Positions 25,546 through 33,177 of a DNA stretch of 64,000 bases are shown here, piece after piece. This DNA is from Kibdelosporangium philippinense (GTDB lineage Bacteria; Actinomycetota; Actinomycetes; Mycobacteriales; Pseudonocardiaceae). A model generated the notes under the pieces. That model had not been told where the DNA came from and searched no databases. It saw only the letters and a list, made by a program, of their open reading frames with translations. The stretch is taken from positions 310,001-374,000 of the forward strand of contig NZ_JAJVCN010000005.1 in assembly GCF_021390435.2 (NCBI RefSeq). The letters are read 5' to 3'. The stretch's first letter is position 1. Every line of letters starts with the position of its first letter. Position numbers and translations under genes: made by a program.

Positions 25546-26112
25546 GTGACTGAGGCACATGGTTCGTGGAAGACATACGGCGAGCGGCTGGTTTACGACA
25601 ATCGATGGGTTCGGTTGGGGCTCGTGGACGTCGAGGCTCCAAACGGGGAGCGTTGGGACTATCACGTTGTCCACTTGGCACCGATCGCTATCGGAATGGT
25701 TGTGAACCAACAGGATGAGGTCCTGTTGCTGTGGCGGTATCGGTTCGCCACCGAGCAGTGGGGGTATGAGTTGCTCGGTGGTCTGGTGGAAGACGGCGAA
25801 GCCCCGGCGGTTACGGCGGCACGCGAGATTGAGGAAGAGAGCGGGTGGCGACCGGTCGGCGAGCCGGAGCACCTCATTGGCTTCGAGCCGTTGCCGGGCC
25901 AAGTGACGGCCAAGACAGACGTGTACCTATGGCGCAACGCCGAGAAGATAGGCGAGCCAACGGACACAGAGGAAGTTGGCCGCCTGGAGTGGGTTCCGCT
26001 GAGCCGGATACCGGAACTGGCTGTACAGCAACAGCTTCTGGGGGCGGGAGCAATCGTTCCGTTGCTGTACTACGTGGCGTCACGCAATCCCGGCGCTGCC
26101 GGGCAAGACTAG
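25546..26112 (+). CDS. NUDIX hydrolase
   Basis: A 188-residue protein with a complete Nudix box at residues 79-101: GLVEDGEAP, then REIEEESGW, matching G-x5-E-x7-REUxEExGU. The flanking fold (YHVVHLAPIAIGMVVN, VLLLWRYRF) resembles ADP-sugar pyrophosphatases. Substrate is not predictable from sequence alone. The GTG start is at 25546. It is convergent with the frameshifted HTH/TPR gene; such regulators and NUDIX genes are often neighbours in actinomycetes, so a link in signalling is possible. Confidence 0.85.
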   Translation: MTEAHGSWKTYGERLVYDNRWVRLGLVDVEAPNGERWDYHVVHLAPIAIGMVVNQQDEVLLLWRYRFATEQWGYELLGGLVEDGEAPAVTAAREIEEESGWRPVGEPEHLIGFEPLPGQVTAKTDVYLWRNAEKIGEPTDTEEVGRLEWVPLSRIPELAVQQQLLGAGAIVPLLYYVASRNPGAAGQD

Positions 26113-27209
26113 GCCGCTGAGTCGCCGTCGCTGTCGGTCGGACTTGATCTGGGCGGCAAGCCGCTTTGCCTCGCGCGCGTGGGCAAGAGCAGCATCTCGG
26201 TCCCCGGCAGCGGCGTAGGCAAAAGCGAGGTCCACGAGCAGTCCGGTTTTGCCGCGAATGAACTCGGCGGGCAGGCGGAGCAGCGCGTGATCGAGTTGGT
26301 CGATCGCGTCCGGTTCGCCGAGTCGTGCAAGGGCATAGCCGCGCCATCGGGCTAGGTGAGCTTCGGCGAGAAACAGGTACGGCAAGCAGGGTCTACGGGA
26401 TCGGTCGGTACGAGTGCGTTGGCCGTGTCGAAGGCTCGTAGCGCGTCATCCCGCCGACCGGCGGCTGCAAGCCCCTCGCCGTGTGCGGCTGCGAGCCACG
26501 CGCGCAACAGCGACGGCGCCGTGTGTTCGGCGACAGATCGAGCGGATTCCAGGAGGTCCACCGCGCCGCGTATCTCGCCGAGATCGATGAGGATGAACGC
26601 TTGTTGCGCCGTGGCGTGCGCGAGCAACACGGGCGACTCAGCTTGGTGCGCGGCAGCCTTGGCACGCTCGTGGTGATCCCATGCTTGGTTGAACGCGGCC
26701 CGATCCAGTGCTTCCCAACCAGCCAAGGCGGACGCTTCCGTGAGGATCCCGGCGAGTGCTTCACGATGGCCCTGCGCCGTGCTGAACGTCAGCAGTCCCT
26801 CCAACTGCTTGATGGTGCTACGGAGTTGGTCGAGCAGGACGACCCCGCCGAACCGCCGGTCGACATGCCGGGCGTTCTCGACCTGCTGACGGAACCGCTC
26901 CACCATGTCGGCGTCGATTCTGCGCGCGACGGTGATGCGGGCGACGAGCTCGTCAGCGTCGCTATCGTCCTGCTCCGGCAGGAAGCCGACCTCTTCGTTG
27001 GTCCGGCCGTAGATGTCGCGGAACAAGCGCTGATATTGCGCGCTGACAGCTTCGTGACCGTTTTCCCAGCGAGACACCTTTGTCTTCAAACTCGTCGCTG
27101 ACATGACCGGAACTGCGAGTGCATCAGCGCGACGCAGAAGCATCCGGATCACTTCGTCAGCCGAGTAGCCGAGCTGCTTTCTCACCGCCTGAAGTCTCGT
27201 CCCCACCAT
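26080..27209 (-). pseudogene. HTH regulator with TPR-like repeats, frameshifted
   Basis: The N-terminal frame (27209-26352) has an XRE-like HTH (TRLQAVRKQLGYSADEVIRML, KVSRWENGHEAVS) and helical TPR-like repeats. It ends in nonsense after PTDPVDP. The frame beginning at about 26385 continues sensibly as LPYLFLAEAHLARWRGYALA to 26080. The paralogue at 33178-34341 has the same arrangement without a break (HLDRWRGHALARL), so one extra base in CCTGCTTGCC near 26386 is the likely lesion. It could be a sequencing error. The role is regulatory by family resemblance. Confidence 0.7.
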
Positions 27210-27246
27210 CTCTCCCCCCGGCCGAATAACTGCTCTGACCTGCGAA

Positions 27247-27277
27247 GTTAATTCGAGTTAATGGGCAGCTTGTTAAC
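27247..27277. promoter_or_regulatory. GTTAA repeats upstream of the HTH/TPR gene
   Basis: Three GTTAA(T/C) copies at 27247, 27257 and 27272 lie just before the start of the minus-strand regulator at 27209. The spacing of 10 and 15 bases is close to helical phase for the first pair. This could be an operator or AT-rich promoter; no protein is assigned. Confidence 0.3.
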
Positions 27278-27391
27278 CGCAGCCAACTGTGGAAGCGCGC
27301 GGAAATGCCGTTCTCTATAGGCATGAACGCAACACGCAATGACCGGTCAGCAACCCAGTGCGGGTTGCTGGCGACTCCGCCGGAGCGGGGC

Positions 27392-27781
27392 CTACTGCTG
27401 CCGGTTCTGCTCTGCACGGTCGATCACTGTCGTGAGATTGCTGCTGATCGTGTCGAGTCGTTCGGCGATCTCGTCGAGCCGCTCTTCTATGGCGGACAAG
27501 CGGTTTGCCACCGGATCATCCACGTATTCGATCGGGTCGCCGGGTGCAGGTGGCTTGCGTCGGTTGAGCACCGCAGTGAGGTGCTGCGGGTGCCAGCCGA
27601 GGGCAACCGCGAGGGCTTCGAGCGTGCGGGAACCGCGTCGGCGTTCGACGGTGTTGTACTGAAGTTCGCGAATGATGGCCTGCGAGACGCCGGAGCGTTC
27701 AGCAAGTACGCGCTGCTTTATCCCGAGCTCGTTCACGCGCTCGTTGATGGCCTTCGCGACCGCCGCCCAATCTTCCGTCAC
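27392..27781 (-). CDS. XRE-family HTH regulator of the mobility module
   Basis: The GTG at 27781 is chosen because GGAGG (27787-27791) lies five bases upstream. The 129-residue protein has a Cro/CI-type HTH at about residues 10-65 (IKQRVLAERSGVSQAIIRELQ) and a C-terminal coiled coil (SAIEERLDEIAERLDTISSNL). It is divergent from the xis-whiB-ftsK run, the usual place for the repressor of an integrative element, so I infer it controls that promoter in 27782-27949. Confidence 0.78.
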   Translation of the reverse strand: MTEDWAAVAKAINERVNELGIKQRVLAERSGVSQAIIRELQYNTVERRRGSRTLEALAVALGWHPQHLTAVLNRRKPPAPGDPIEYVDDPVANRLSAIEERLDEIAERLDTISSNLTTVIDRAEQNRQQ

Positions 27782-27949
27782 GTATTCCTCCGCGCTCCGC
27801 CTCAACGCCGAGATTAGTCGTACTCCGCGATTCGGTGGGCGAGGCCAAGCAATTGCGCCCGCGATTGGACCATTCGTGCCTCAATGAGCTGATACAAGCT
27901 CGATTTTTCGGCTGAAATTGCGCCGAACGCAATCTTAAGGAATTCATCA

Positions 27950-28231
27950 ATGAGTACAGCTATGCCTAACGCCGGTCCTCCGGCGTTCTACACAGTCCGA
28001 GAAGCCGCGCGGATTCTGCGCGTGGACCCGGCCACCCTGTACCGGGCGATCAGGGAAGACGCGTTCCCGGCCATTCGGGTACGTGCTCGCTACGTCATCC
28101 CGTCCGCTGCACTGGACAAGCTCATCAACGAGGCCGCTGAGTCAGGTGGTTGCGTTGACGTTGCCCGCATGGCGGCGGAACGCCGGACAGCCCGTGAGAT
28201 CGATCGGTTGACCGGCGGTGCGCAATGGTGA
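27950..28231 (+). CDS. Xis-like MerR-type HTH (excisionase family)
   Basis: A 93-residue protein whose first half (FYTVREAARILRVDPATLYRAIREDAFPAI) is the helix-turn-helix of the excisionase/HTH_17 family that binds att or promoter DNA. AAGGA precedes the ATG. It is the first gene of a tightly overlapping run and overlaps the WhiB gene by ATGGTGA. No integrase is next to it now, so its excisionase role is inferred. Confidence 0.75.
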   Translation: MSTAMPNAGPPAFYTVREAARILRVDPATLYRAIREDAFPAIRVRARYVIPSAALDKLINEAAESGGCVDVARMAAERRTAREIDRLTGGAQW

Positions 28232-28596
28232 ACCCAGACGACGAGAAGCGGCTGATGGAGATTGCCGCGCGGTTGGATCGGTTGCGCAACGTGCCGACGA
28301 GCGTCCTTGCCGACATTGTTAGGTGGAATGGCCTGTGCATGTGGGCCTACGGCGACGATGACCCGGCGGATCTGTTGACCGGGTTCGACACTCCTGACCG
28401 TGAGTTGGCCTTGCGGTATTGCGCGGGGTGTCCAGTGCAGGACGAGTGCCTGGAGTGGGAACTGCGGCTGCACGGCGCGGAGACGGTGGGGATTTGGGGT
28501 GCGATGCCGGAAGATGATCGGCGGGCGCTCTATCCACTGTGGCGGGCGCGTGGTGAGCGTTCCGGCGAGCGCCCTGACGGGGGTGAGTCGGGATGA
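28225..28596 (+). CDS. WhiB-family iron-sulfur regulator
   Basis: A 123-residue protein with the four WhiB cysteines C38, C66, C69 and C75 (NGLCMW; YCAGCPVQDEC) that hold a 4Fe-4S cluster, followed by the GIWGAM turn (canonical GVWGG). The C-terminus is basic (RARGERSGE), as needed for DNA contact. Element-borne WhiB proteins commonly regulate transfer genes. It overlaps the preceding gene by 7 bases and the following gene by ATGA. Confidence 0.88.
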   Translation: MVNPDDEKRLMEIAARLDRLRNVPTSVLADIVRWNGLCMWAYGDDDPADLLTGFDTPDRELALRYCAGCPVQDECLEWELRLHGAETVGIWGAMPEDDRRALYPLWRARGERSGERPDGGESG

Positions 28597-28925
28597 CGAT
28601 TAGCCTTACCCCTCAACAGGTTCTTGCTGGCGTCGGGATTCTGCTGGCCTTGTTCATGGTGTGGCGGGTTGGCGCGAAGCGTACGCGGGCAGCTGTGGAC
28701 GCGGCACGGACCGGTGCGCGGTTGGTGTCGTTGGCCGGTCGGGTGGCGTTCACCGCAGCAGTGATGGTTGGTGTGCAGTGGCTGGTGATCACGCATCCGG
28801 GCAACGTCACTCTGCTGTTGGTGGTGCTCGCGGTGCCGGATCTGTTCGCCGGGTACGTCCTGACCAAAGCGTTGACCGTGTCCACCATGGACGGACATCG
28901 CCGAAGCCGCGGTGACCGACGATGA
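28593..28925 (+). CDS. Small membrane protein of the transfer module
   Basis: A 110-residue protein with two or three hydrophobic segments (VLAGVGILLALFMVW; VAFTAAVMVGVQWLVI; TLLLVVLAVPDLFAGYVL) separated by a basic loop (KRTRAAVDAARTGARL). It overlaps its neighbours by ATGA on both sides. Size, topology and place resemble spd-type spread proteins of actinomycete conjugative elements. I do not recognise a named family. Confidence 0.75.
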   Translation: MTISLTPQQVLAGVGILLALFMVWRVGAKRTRAAVDAARTGARLVSLAGRVAFTAAVMVGVQWLVITHPGNVTLLLVVLAVPDLFAGYVLTKALTVSTMDGHRRSRGDRR

Positions 28926-29350
28926 ACGCGAAACATGTTGCACAGCAAAAGGAATCGGAAAGGCTGGCTGCCTTCGGGCGGCCAGCCGGCCGGTCCGGTA
29001 ACCGTGTCGAGCAGTTGGCGCAGGATGCTGCCGAAGCGGCGGAGTTCCGCGCGTACCAAACACATCCGGACGTGATCGCGTTGCGTGTGGAGCAGGTTCG
29101 GTCGCAAGTGGACCGGCTGTGCTGGGCCGGGATCATGCTCGGTCTGGCGTTCACCATGACCAACGTCCAGCAGTTCGCCGCCGCCGGAGCGTCCGCGTGG
29201 TCGCTGCCGTGGCTGGCGGCGTGGCTGCTCGATCCCACGGTGTCGTTGGTGTTGTTGGCGATCTTGCGTGCGGAGCAGGTCACCGCGCGGTATCAGGTGC
29301 GTACCGGTGTGTGGGTGGGCGATCACGGTGGATCTTCCGGCCACCCGTAA
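28922..29350 (+). CDS. DUF2637/SpdB-like membrane protein
   Basis: A 142-residue protein with two hydrophobic segments (GIMLGLAFTMTNVQQFA; LPWLAAWLLDPTVSLVLLAIL). The W-x-x-A-W-L-L-D-P-T-V pattern is the DUF2637 signature also seen in the broken copy at 11903-18414. It precedes and slightly overlaps the FtsK-type translocase gene. The family spreads transferred DNA within mycelium; that role is from known relatives. Confidence 0.78.
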   Translation: MNAKHVAQQKESERLAAFGRPAGRSGNRVEQLAQDAAEAAEFRAYQTHPDVIALRVEQVRSQVDRLCWAGIMLGLAFTMTNVQQFAAAGASAWSLPWLAAWLLDPTVSLVLLAILRAEQVTARYQVRTGVWVGDHGGSSGHP

Positions 29351-30806
29351 AGCTGCTGACGTGATCAAGCACCGGGAAGCCTTGGCGTCCGCGCTCGCGG
29401 TGGACGAGGTCCAGTTGATTGTGGAGCGGGTACGCGGTGCGGGCGGCCACGCCGGTCGGGTGGCGATGTGGGTTGCTGACTCAGATCCGTATGCGAAGGA
29501 TTCGCCGCTGACGCCGTTGTTGCGGGTGGAGTCCTGGGACGCGTGGCGTCCGGTGCCGTTCGGCCGTGACCCACGTGACCGGCGGGTGGACCTGCCGCTG
29601 GTGTGGACCTCGCTGTTAATCGGTGCACTGCCGAGGCATGGCAAGACCATGGCGGGGCGGTTGGCCGCCGCTGGGTTGATCCTCGATCCGCACGCACGGT
29701 TGTACGTCGCGGACTTCAAGGGCGGCAAGGACTGGAAAGCGTGCGAGCAGTGCGCGCACCGGTTCTTCCCTGGCGACGACACCGACCACGTCCTGATGTT
29801 CAAGGCGTGGCTGGAATCGCTCGTGGTTGACGTGCAAGCGCGGTACGCGCGGATGCAGCAGTTGGACGATGAGATCTGCCCGGAATCGAAGATCACTCCG
29901 GCGATTAGTCGTACGTCGAGTTTGGACATGCCGGTCACCGCGGTCATCATCGACGAAGCCCATATCCCGTTGGAAGACAAGACAATCATCGAAGTCAACG
30001 GCAAGAAGACGAAGCTCGGCGACTACATCGGCGACCTGCTCACATGGCTAGTGCGCAAGGGACCGGCGGCGGGCATTGTCGTCATCGCTGCGACTCAACG
30101 CCCTGACTCGAACACCATCCCATCGCGGTTGCGGGCAGTGCTGGGGTCACGGTTCGCGTTGCGGGTGATGGACTGGAGAGACTCGAACATCATCCTAGGC
30201 GAGCAGATGAACACCAGAGGCTACGACGCCTCAACCCTGCTCGCCTCACACAAAGGCGTCGGGATTCTCCGGCCGGATGGCGAAACCAGCCACGGCGACG
30301 TGTTGGCTACAACACTGCGCACCTACTACATGTCCAACCAGGACTGGCAGACCATCTGCCAACGCGGCAGGGCATTACGCGAAGCAGCCGGAACGTTGAC
30401 CGGACACGCGGCGGGACAAGACACCACGCCGGAACTTGATCACGTGGCCGTGGTCAAAGCCATCGGAAGCGGCACGAACGAAGACGGCGATGCGGCGGCG
30501 TGGGATGTGGCTGAGCCGCTCGCGTCCGTGCTGGCCTATCTCGGTGACGATGTGGACAGCCGGACGTTCGTGCCGACGGCAGAGTTGATCGAGGCGTTGG
30601 GAGTGGAACCGACCACGTTCGGGCGGCAGATGGCTGACCTGGGATGCGGATCGCGCCGCGAACGCATCCCCGCCGCTGACGGGACTATGCGGCAAGTACG
30701 CGGGTACCTCACCGCCGACATCCGCGCCGCTGCCCGCGACGGTGGACCCGTCACAGGACATGGCGAAACCCGTCACGACGGGCAGAACCTGTCCCATCCG
30801 CCGTGA
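29328..30806 (+). CDS. FtsK/SpoIIIE-type DNA translocase (TraB-like)
   Basis: A P-loop translocase with Walker A GALPRHGKT at about residues 99-107 and Walker B VTAVIIDEAH, followed by IVVIAATQRPDSNTIPSRLR (sensor region of FtsK proteins). A winged-helix-like domain at the C-terminus (TAELIEALGVEPTTFGRQM) matches the gamma-type DNA-reading domain of TraB. I use the GTG at 29328 as start; an in-frame GTG at 29268 is also possible and no ribosome site settles it. It lacks an N-terminal membrane segment, which the two upstream proteins may supply. Role: double-stranded DNA transfer between mycelia. Confidence 0.85.
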   Translation: MDLPATRKAADVIKHREALASALAVDEVQLIVERVRGAGGHAGRVAMWVADSDPYAKDSPLTPLLRVESWDAWRPVPFGRDPRDRRVDLPLVWTSLLIGALPRHGKTMAGRLAAAGLILDPHARLYVADFKGGKDWKACEQCAHRFFPGDDTDHVLMFKAWLESLVVDVQARYARMQQLDDEICPESKITPAISRTSSLDMPVTAVIIDEAHIPLEDKTIIEVNGKKTKLGDYIGDLLTWLVRKGPAAGIVVIAATQRPDSNTIPSRLRAVLGSRFALRVMDWRDSNIILGEQMNTRGYDASTLLASHKGVGILRPDGETSHGDVLATTLRTYYMSNQDWQTICQRGRALREAAGTLTGHAAGQDTTPELDHVAVVKAIGSGTNEDGDAAAWDVAEPLASVLAYLGDDVDSRTFVPTAELIEALGVEPTTFGRQMADLGCGSRRERIPAADGTMRQVRGYLTADIRAAARDGGPVTGHGETRHDGQNLSHPP

Positions 30807-30889
30807 CGGGTACATGTATCCGTTGAGCTGGGCTAATATTGCAGTGACGGGTGTGACGGGTCGCTAGATGACCCGTCACACCCGTCACT
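30746..30889. repeat. Seven copies of a 9-mer; candidate clt transfer locus
   Basis: The 9-mer ACCCGTCAC or its complement GTGACGGGT occurs at 30746, 30768, 30803, 30844, 30853, 30871 and 30880, all perfect. The first two are inside the ftsK-like gene and the third spans its stop. The last four form a perfect 20-bp stem (30843-30862 with 30870-30889) with a 7-base loop. In known TraB systems, clt lies at the 3' end of traB and holds repeated 8-bp recognition sequences such as GACCCGGA. The stem may also act as a terminator. Confidence 0.75.
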
Positions 30890-31367
30890 AGACGCTCGGA
30901 AGCGCGATCAGTTCGAACGTCGCCGATGACGTGTCCCTGCCGCAGCTGTAGGCCAAGTGGAACGCCAAGTGCCCTACTCCCGCAGTGGGTGTCAGTCGTC
31001 TCCGGCCAATGCCAAGCCGTCCGCCGGGCGCCTTGACGAGGCGTTGAGGCTCACCGGTGAACAACGCCAGAGCGAACGCGAGCACATCCGTGCGTAGGCC
31101 GTCGTCAAAGTCCTCGGCAAGGCCTACCAACGCACGCAACTGCCCATCGTCCTCAAAACCGACACCCATAGCTCCGGCAAGCCCAGTCGCGTCATCCGCC
31201 ACGATGTCCGCCAAGACGACACCCACGTGCTCCGCCAACGCCGCCAACCTCAACAACGGTGTCGGCTGCCGCAGTGGTCCATCACTCGGATACTCATCCA
31301 GAACCCCGCGCTGCAAAGGCATTTCGCAGCTGGAACACGGCACAGACGAAAAGGCATCGCCGGTCAT
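30888..31367 (-). CDS. Hypothetical protein, last gene of the regulator operon
   Basis: A 159-residue protein that begins in ATGA overlap with the preceding HTH gene, which supports it being real. Near the start it has CSSCEMPLQRG, a possible single metal-binding knuckle. The rest is Leu/Ala/Gly-rich and acidic in the middle (VVLADIVADD, LVGLAEDFDDGLRTD). I do not recognise a family. Its stop lies against the repeat cluster of the opposite strand. Confidence 0.55.
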   Translation of the reverse strand: MTGDAFSSVPCSSCEMPLQRGVLDEYPSDGPLRQPTPLLRLAALAEHVGVVLADIVADDATGLAGAMGVGFEDDGQLRALVGLAEDFDDGLRTDVLAFALALFTGEPQRLVKAPGGRLGIGRRRLTPTAGVGHLAFHLAYSCGRDTSSATFELIALPSV

Positions 31368-32209
31368 GGTGCTTCGTCCCGCGCTCGCTCAAGCAGGATG
31401 TTGAGATGAGTCAGCGACTCCTCCGGCGACATCGCGAACTTCACCAGATTCTCAAAGGTCGATCGCAGCGCCCCGACCTGCTTCGCATCCTCGGTCTGAG
31501 CTGGGCCAACCAGACCCTCCGTGTAAGCGACATCCGGGTCTTCCTTGTCTGGGAAGGACACCAGCGTGAACGAGGTCTTCATGTCGCTACGCGGGTCAGT
31601 GGGATGCGTGATGATCTGAACCGTCACATTGGGTCGCGCAGCCAGATCACGCAGGTGACGGAGCTGCTCGACGTCCACACCAGACTGCAAGACAGGCTGA
31701 TAGATCAGCGCATGCAGATACACAGGATCGTCACCGTCAAGAACCTTCCCACGCCTGACACATGCTTCAAGTTCCATCGCCAACCGCTCGTCATCCAATG
31801 ACGGCGACGTCGTTTCCAACAGGCGCCGGGCGTACGCCTCGGTGCGCAGCAGAACCGGCAAGTACATCAGTTGGACATCTCGGACGACTCTGGCTTCATG
31901 CTCATCGCTAATGAGCGCGACGTCCTGTAGACCTTTGCCCTCCCACCAGGGCTTCTCTGCGGCCCGGTCACGAATGTCCTGGTAGTACTTCCAATCGCAA
32001 ACAGGGACACCGTAAAGGTCCAGCAACGCTTGGGTTTCCAAGAACTTCGGTACCTGGATTCCAACCTCAAAGCGAGACATCTTTGACGGGGTCATACGCG
32101 TGGTGCGGAACACATCCTTCTGGATCAGGCCTGCCTCCTGCCGCAGCCGAATCAGCTCCCGAACCAGCTTGCGAACATGGAAGTTCAACGGCCTGCCCGT
32201 GCCATCCAT
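31364..32209 (-). CDS. DUF5753-type XRE regulator (Scr1-like)
   Basis: The ATG at 32209 is chosen because it overlaps the previous stop (TGATG); the longer frame would overlap that gene by 108 bases. The 281-residue protein has an N-terminal HTH (LIRLRQEAGLIQKDVFRTTRM, SKMSRFEVGIQVP) and a long C-terminal domain typical of DUF5753 regulators (YLPVLLRTEAYARRLL; ITHPTDPRSDMKTSFTLVSF). In the family these often pair with a DUF397 protein; none is seen here, and the following 159-residue gene takes that place. Confidence 0.82.
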   Translation of the reverse strand: MDGTGRPLNFHVRKLVRELIRLRQEAGLIQKDVFRTTRMTPSKMSRFEVGIQVPKFLETQALLDLYGVPVCDWKYYQDIRDRAAEKPWWEGKGLQDVALISDEHEARVVRDVQLMYLPVLLRTEAYARRLLETTSPSLDDERLAMELEACVRRGKVLDGDDPVYLHALIYQPVLQSGVDVEQLRHLRDLAARPNVTVQIITHPTDPRSDMKTSFTLVSFPDKEDPDVAYTEGLVGPAQTEDAKQVGALRSTFENLVKFAMSPEESLTHLNILLERARDEAP

Positions 32210-32472
32210 CAGCCACACCGCCTCAAGAAACGCACCAGCCACGATCGGGAGTCGCATTGCCGTGCCTGGATTTCGAGCACCCGCTTGCCTCGCGCACGAA
32301 GGACTGCCCTGCAACATGAACAGCGGTGGCTTGGCGGCTCACACAGCGACGGCGGGACGACGATCGAGCCACAGTCCGCGCGGTACACACCTTCACCGGC
32401 CGTCAAACCGGCTTCCATACTGTCGTTGGACACCACGTGGTCCGCGTCGTCGGTAATGCTTGTCATCCACAT
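32209..32472 (-). CDS. Small Cys-containing protein (zinc-knuckle-like)
   Basis: An 87-residue protein (ATG 32472; a second ATG at 32466). The conserved-looking core VSNDSMEAGLTAGEGVYRADCG is followed by CEPPSHRCSCC, a cluster of Cys and His that could bind zinc. Similar short proteins are common near DUF5753 regulators in actinomycetes, but their function is unknown. It starts 5 bases after the upstream gene and overlaps the HTH gene by one base, so the three are one operon. Confidence 0.65.
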   Translation of the reverse strand: MWMTSITDDADHVVSNDSMEAGLTAGEGVYRADCGSIVVPPSLCEPPSHRCSCCRAVLRARGKRVLEIQARQCDSRSWLVRFLRRCG

Positions 32473-32477
32473 GGGCC

Positions 32478-32849
32478 TTAGTCCTCGGACTCTGGCGCAG
32501 TCGCTGCGGCGTTGTCGTGCCATATCAGCCGGGGAGTGACGCGCCCTTCGACACGGAAGTACGGCAGGACGGACTCAGGCTCGGTCGCGAGGTACTGCTT
32601 GTGACCGTTCAGGCTGACCGCGAACGCAAAGCGCTCAAACGCCAGACCCCACGCCACACACATCGCGTCCACTCGGTCGCCGTATTCGGCTACCACGGCG
32701 AACCTGCGGGGCGCGTCGTTCGCCACCACTTCACCAACGATCTTGACGAACTCCACTTCGTCACACAGTGGCGGCATGCCTGCGGGGTCTGGGATACCTA
32801 GGCGCGGGGATTGATCCACCGCGCCGGGCTGCTCCGTTGCGATTCGCAC
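32478..32849 (-). CDS. Hypothetical protein, first gene of the regulator operon
   Basis: A 123-residue protein with a GTG start at 32849 and AAGGAG seven bases upstream. The centre (VEFVKIVGEVVANDAPRRFA, VVAEYGDRVDAMCVAWGLAF) is a fold-like alternating pattern found in many actinomycete hypothetical proteins next to HTH regulators. There is no catalytic motif. It heads the four-gene minus-strand unit that ends at 30888. Confidence 0.65.
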   Translation of the reverse strand: MRIATEQPGAVDQSPRLGIPDPAGMPPLCDEVEFVKIVGEVVANDAPRRFAVVAEYGDRVDAMCVAWGLAFERFAFAVSLNGHKQYLATEPESVLPYFRVEGRVTPRLIWHDNAAATAPESED

Positions 32850-33177
32850 GGCCTGGCTCCTTCAGCTGACGTCCAATGTGGAAGTCGTGACCGGAGCCGA
32901 TGGGCCTATTGATTAGCCCTGGTTCCGGCCACGACCTCTCCTACGGCGGGCGCGGCCAGGTAGGAATGCGGAAGTACCCGGGCCGCGCCTCTCGCCCGGC
33001 GGCTGAGGCAACGAACCGCACACGATTCGCACCGCCGAACCATCCAACAAGTCGACTCGCGACTGTGTCAGACTGAAATCAGCTTGTCGTCAGCGGAACG
33101 TGGAGTCCACGGCCTGCGTACGGCCAGCTGACGGCCTATAGACAGCCAGCGATTTGGTTGGGGAGGCATGGCGGACG
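32850..33177. other. Divergent promoter region with an inverted repeat
   Basis: This 328-base gap lies between the minus-strand regulator operon and the plus-strand HTH/TPR gene. It holds GTCGTGACCGGAGCC (32884-32898) and GGTTCCGGCCACGAC (32921-32935), which pair at 13 of 15 positions around a 22-base loop. It is placed just upstream of the minus-strand GTG, so an operator or leader structure is as likely as a terminator. No gene is seen. Confidence 0.5.

Noticed and set aside
30843..30889. Calling the stem simply a rho-independent terminator
   Set aside because: There is no T-run, and the same 9-mer recurs three times outside the stem, two of them in coding sequence, so a recognition function explains more.
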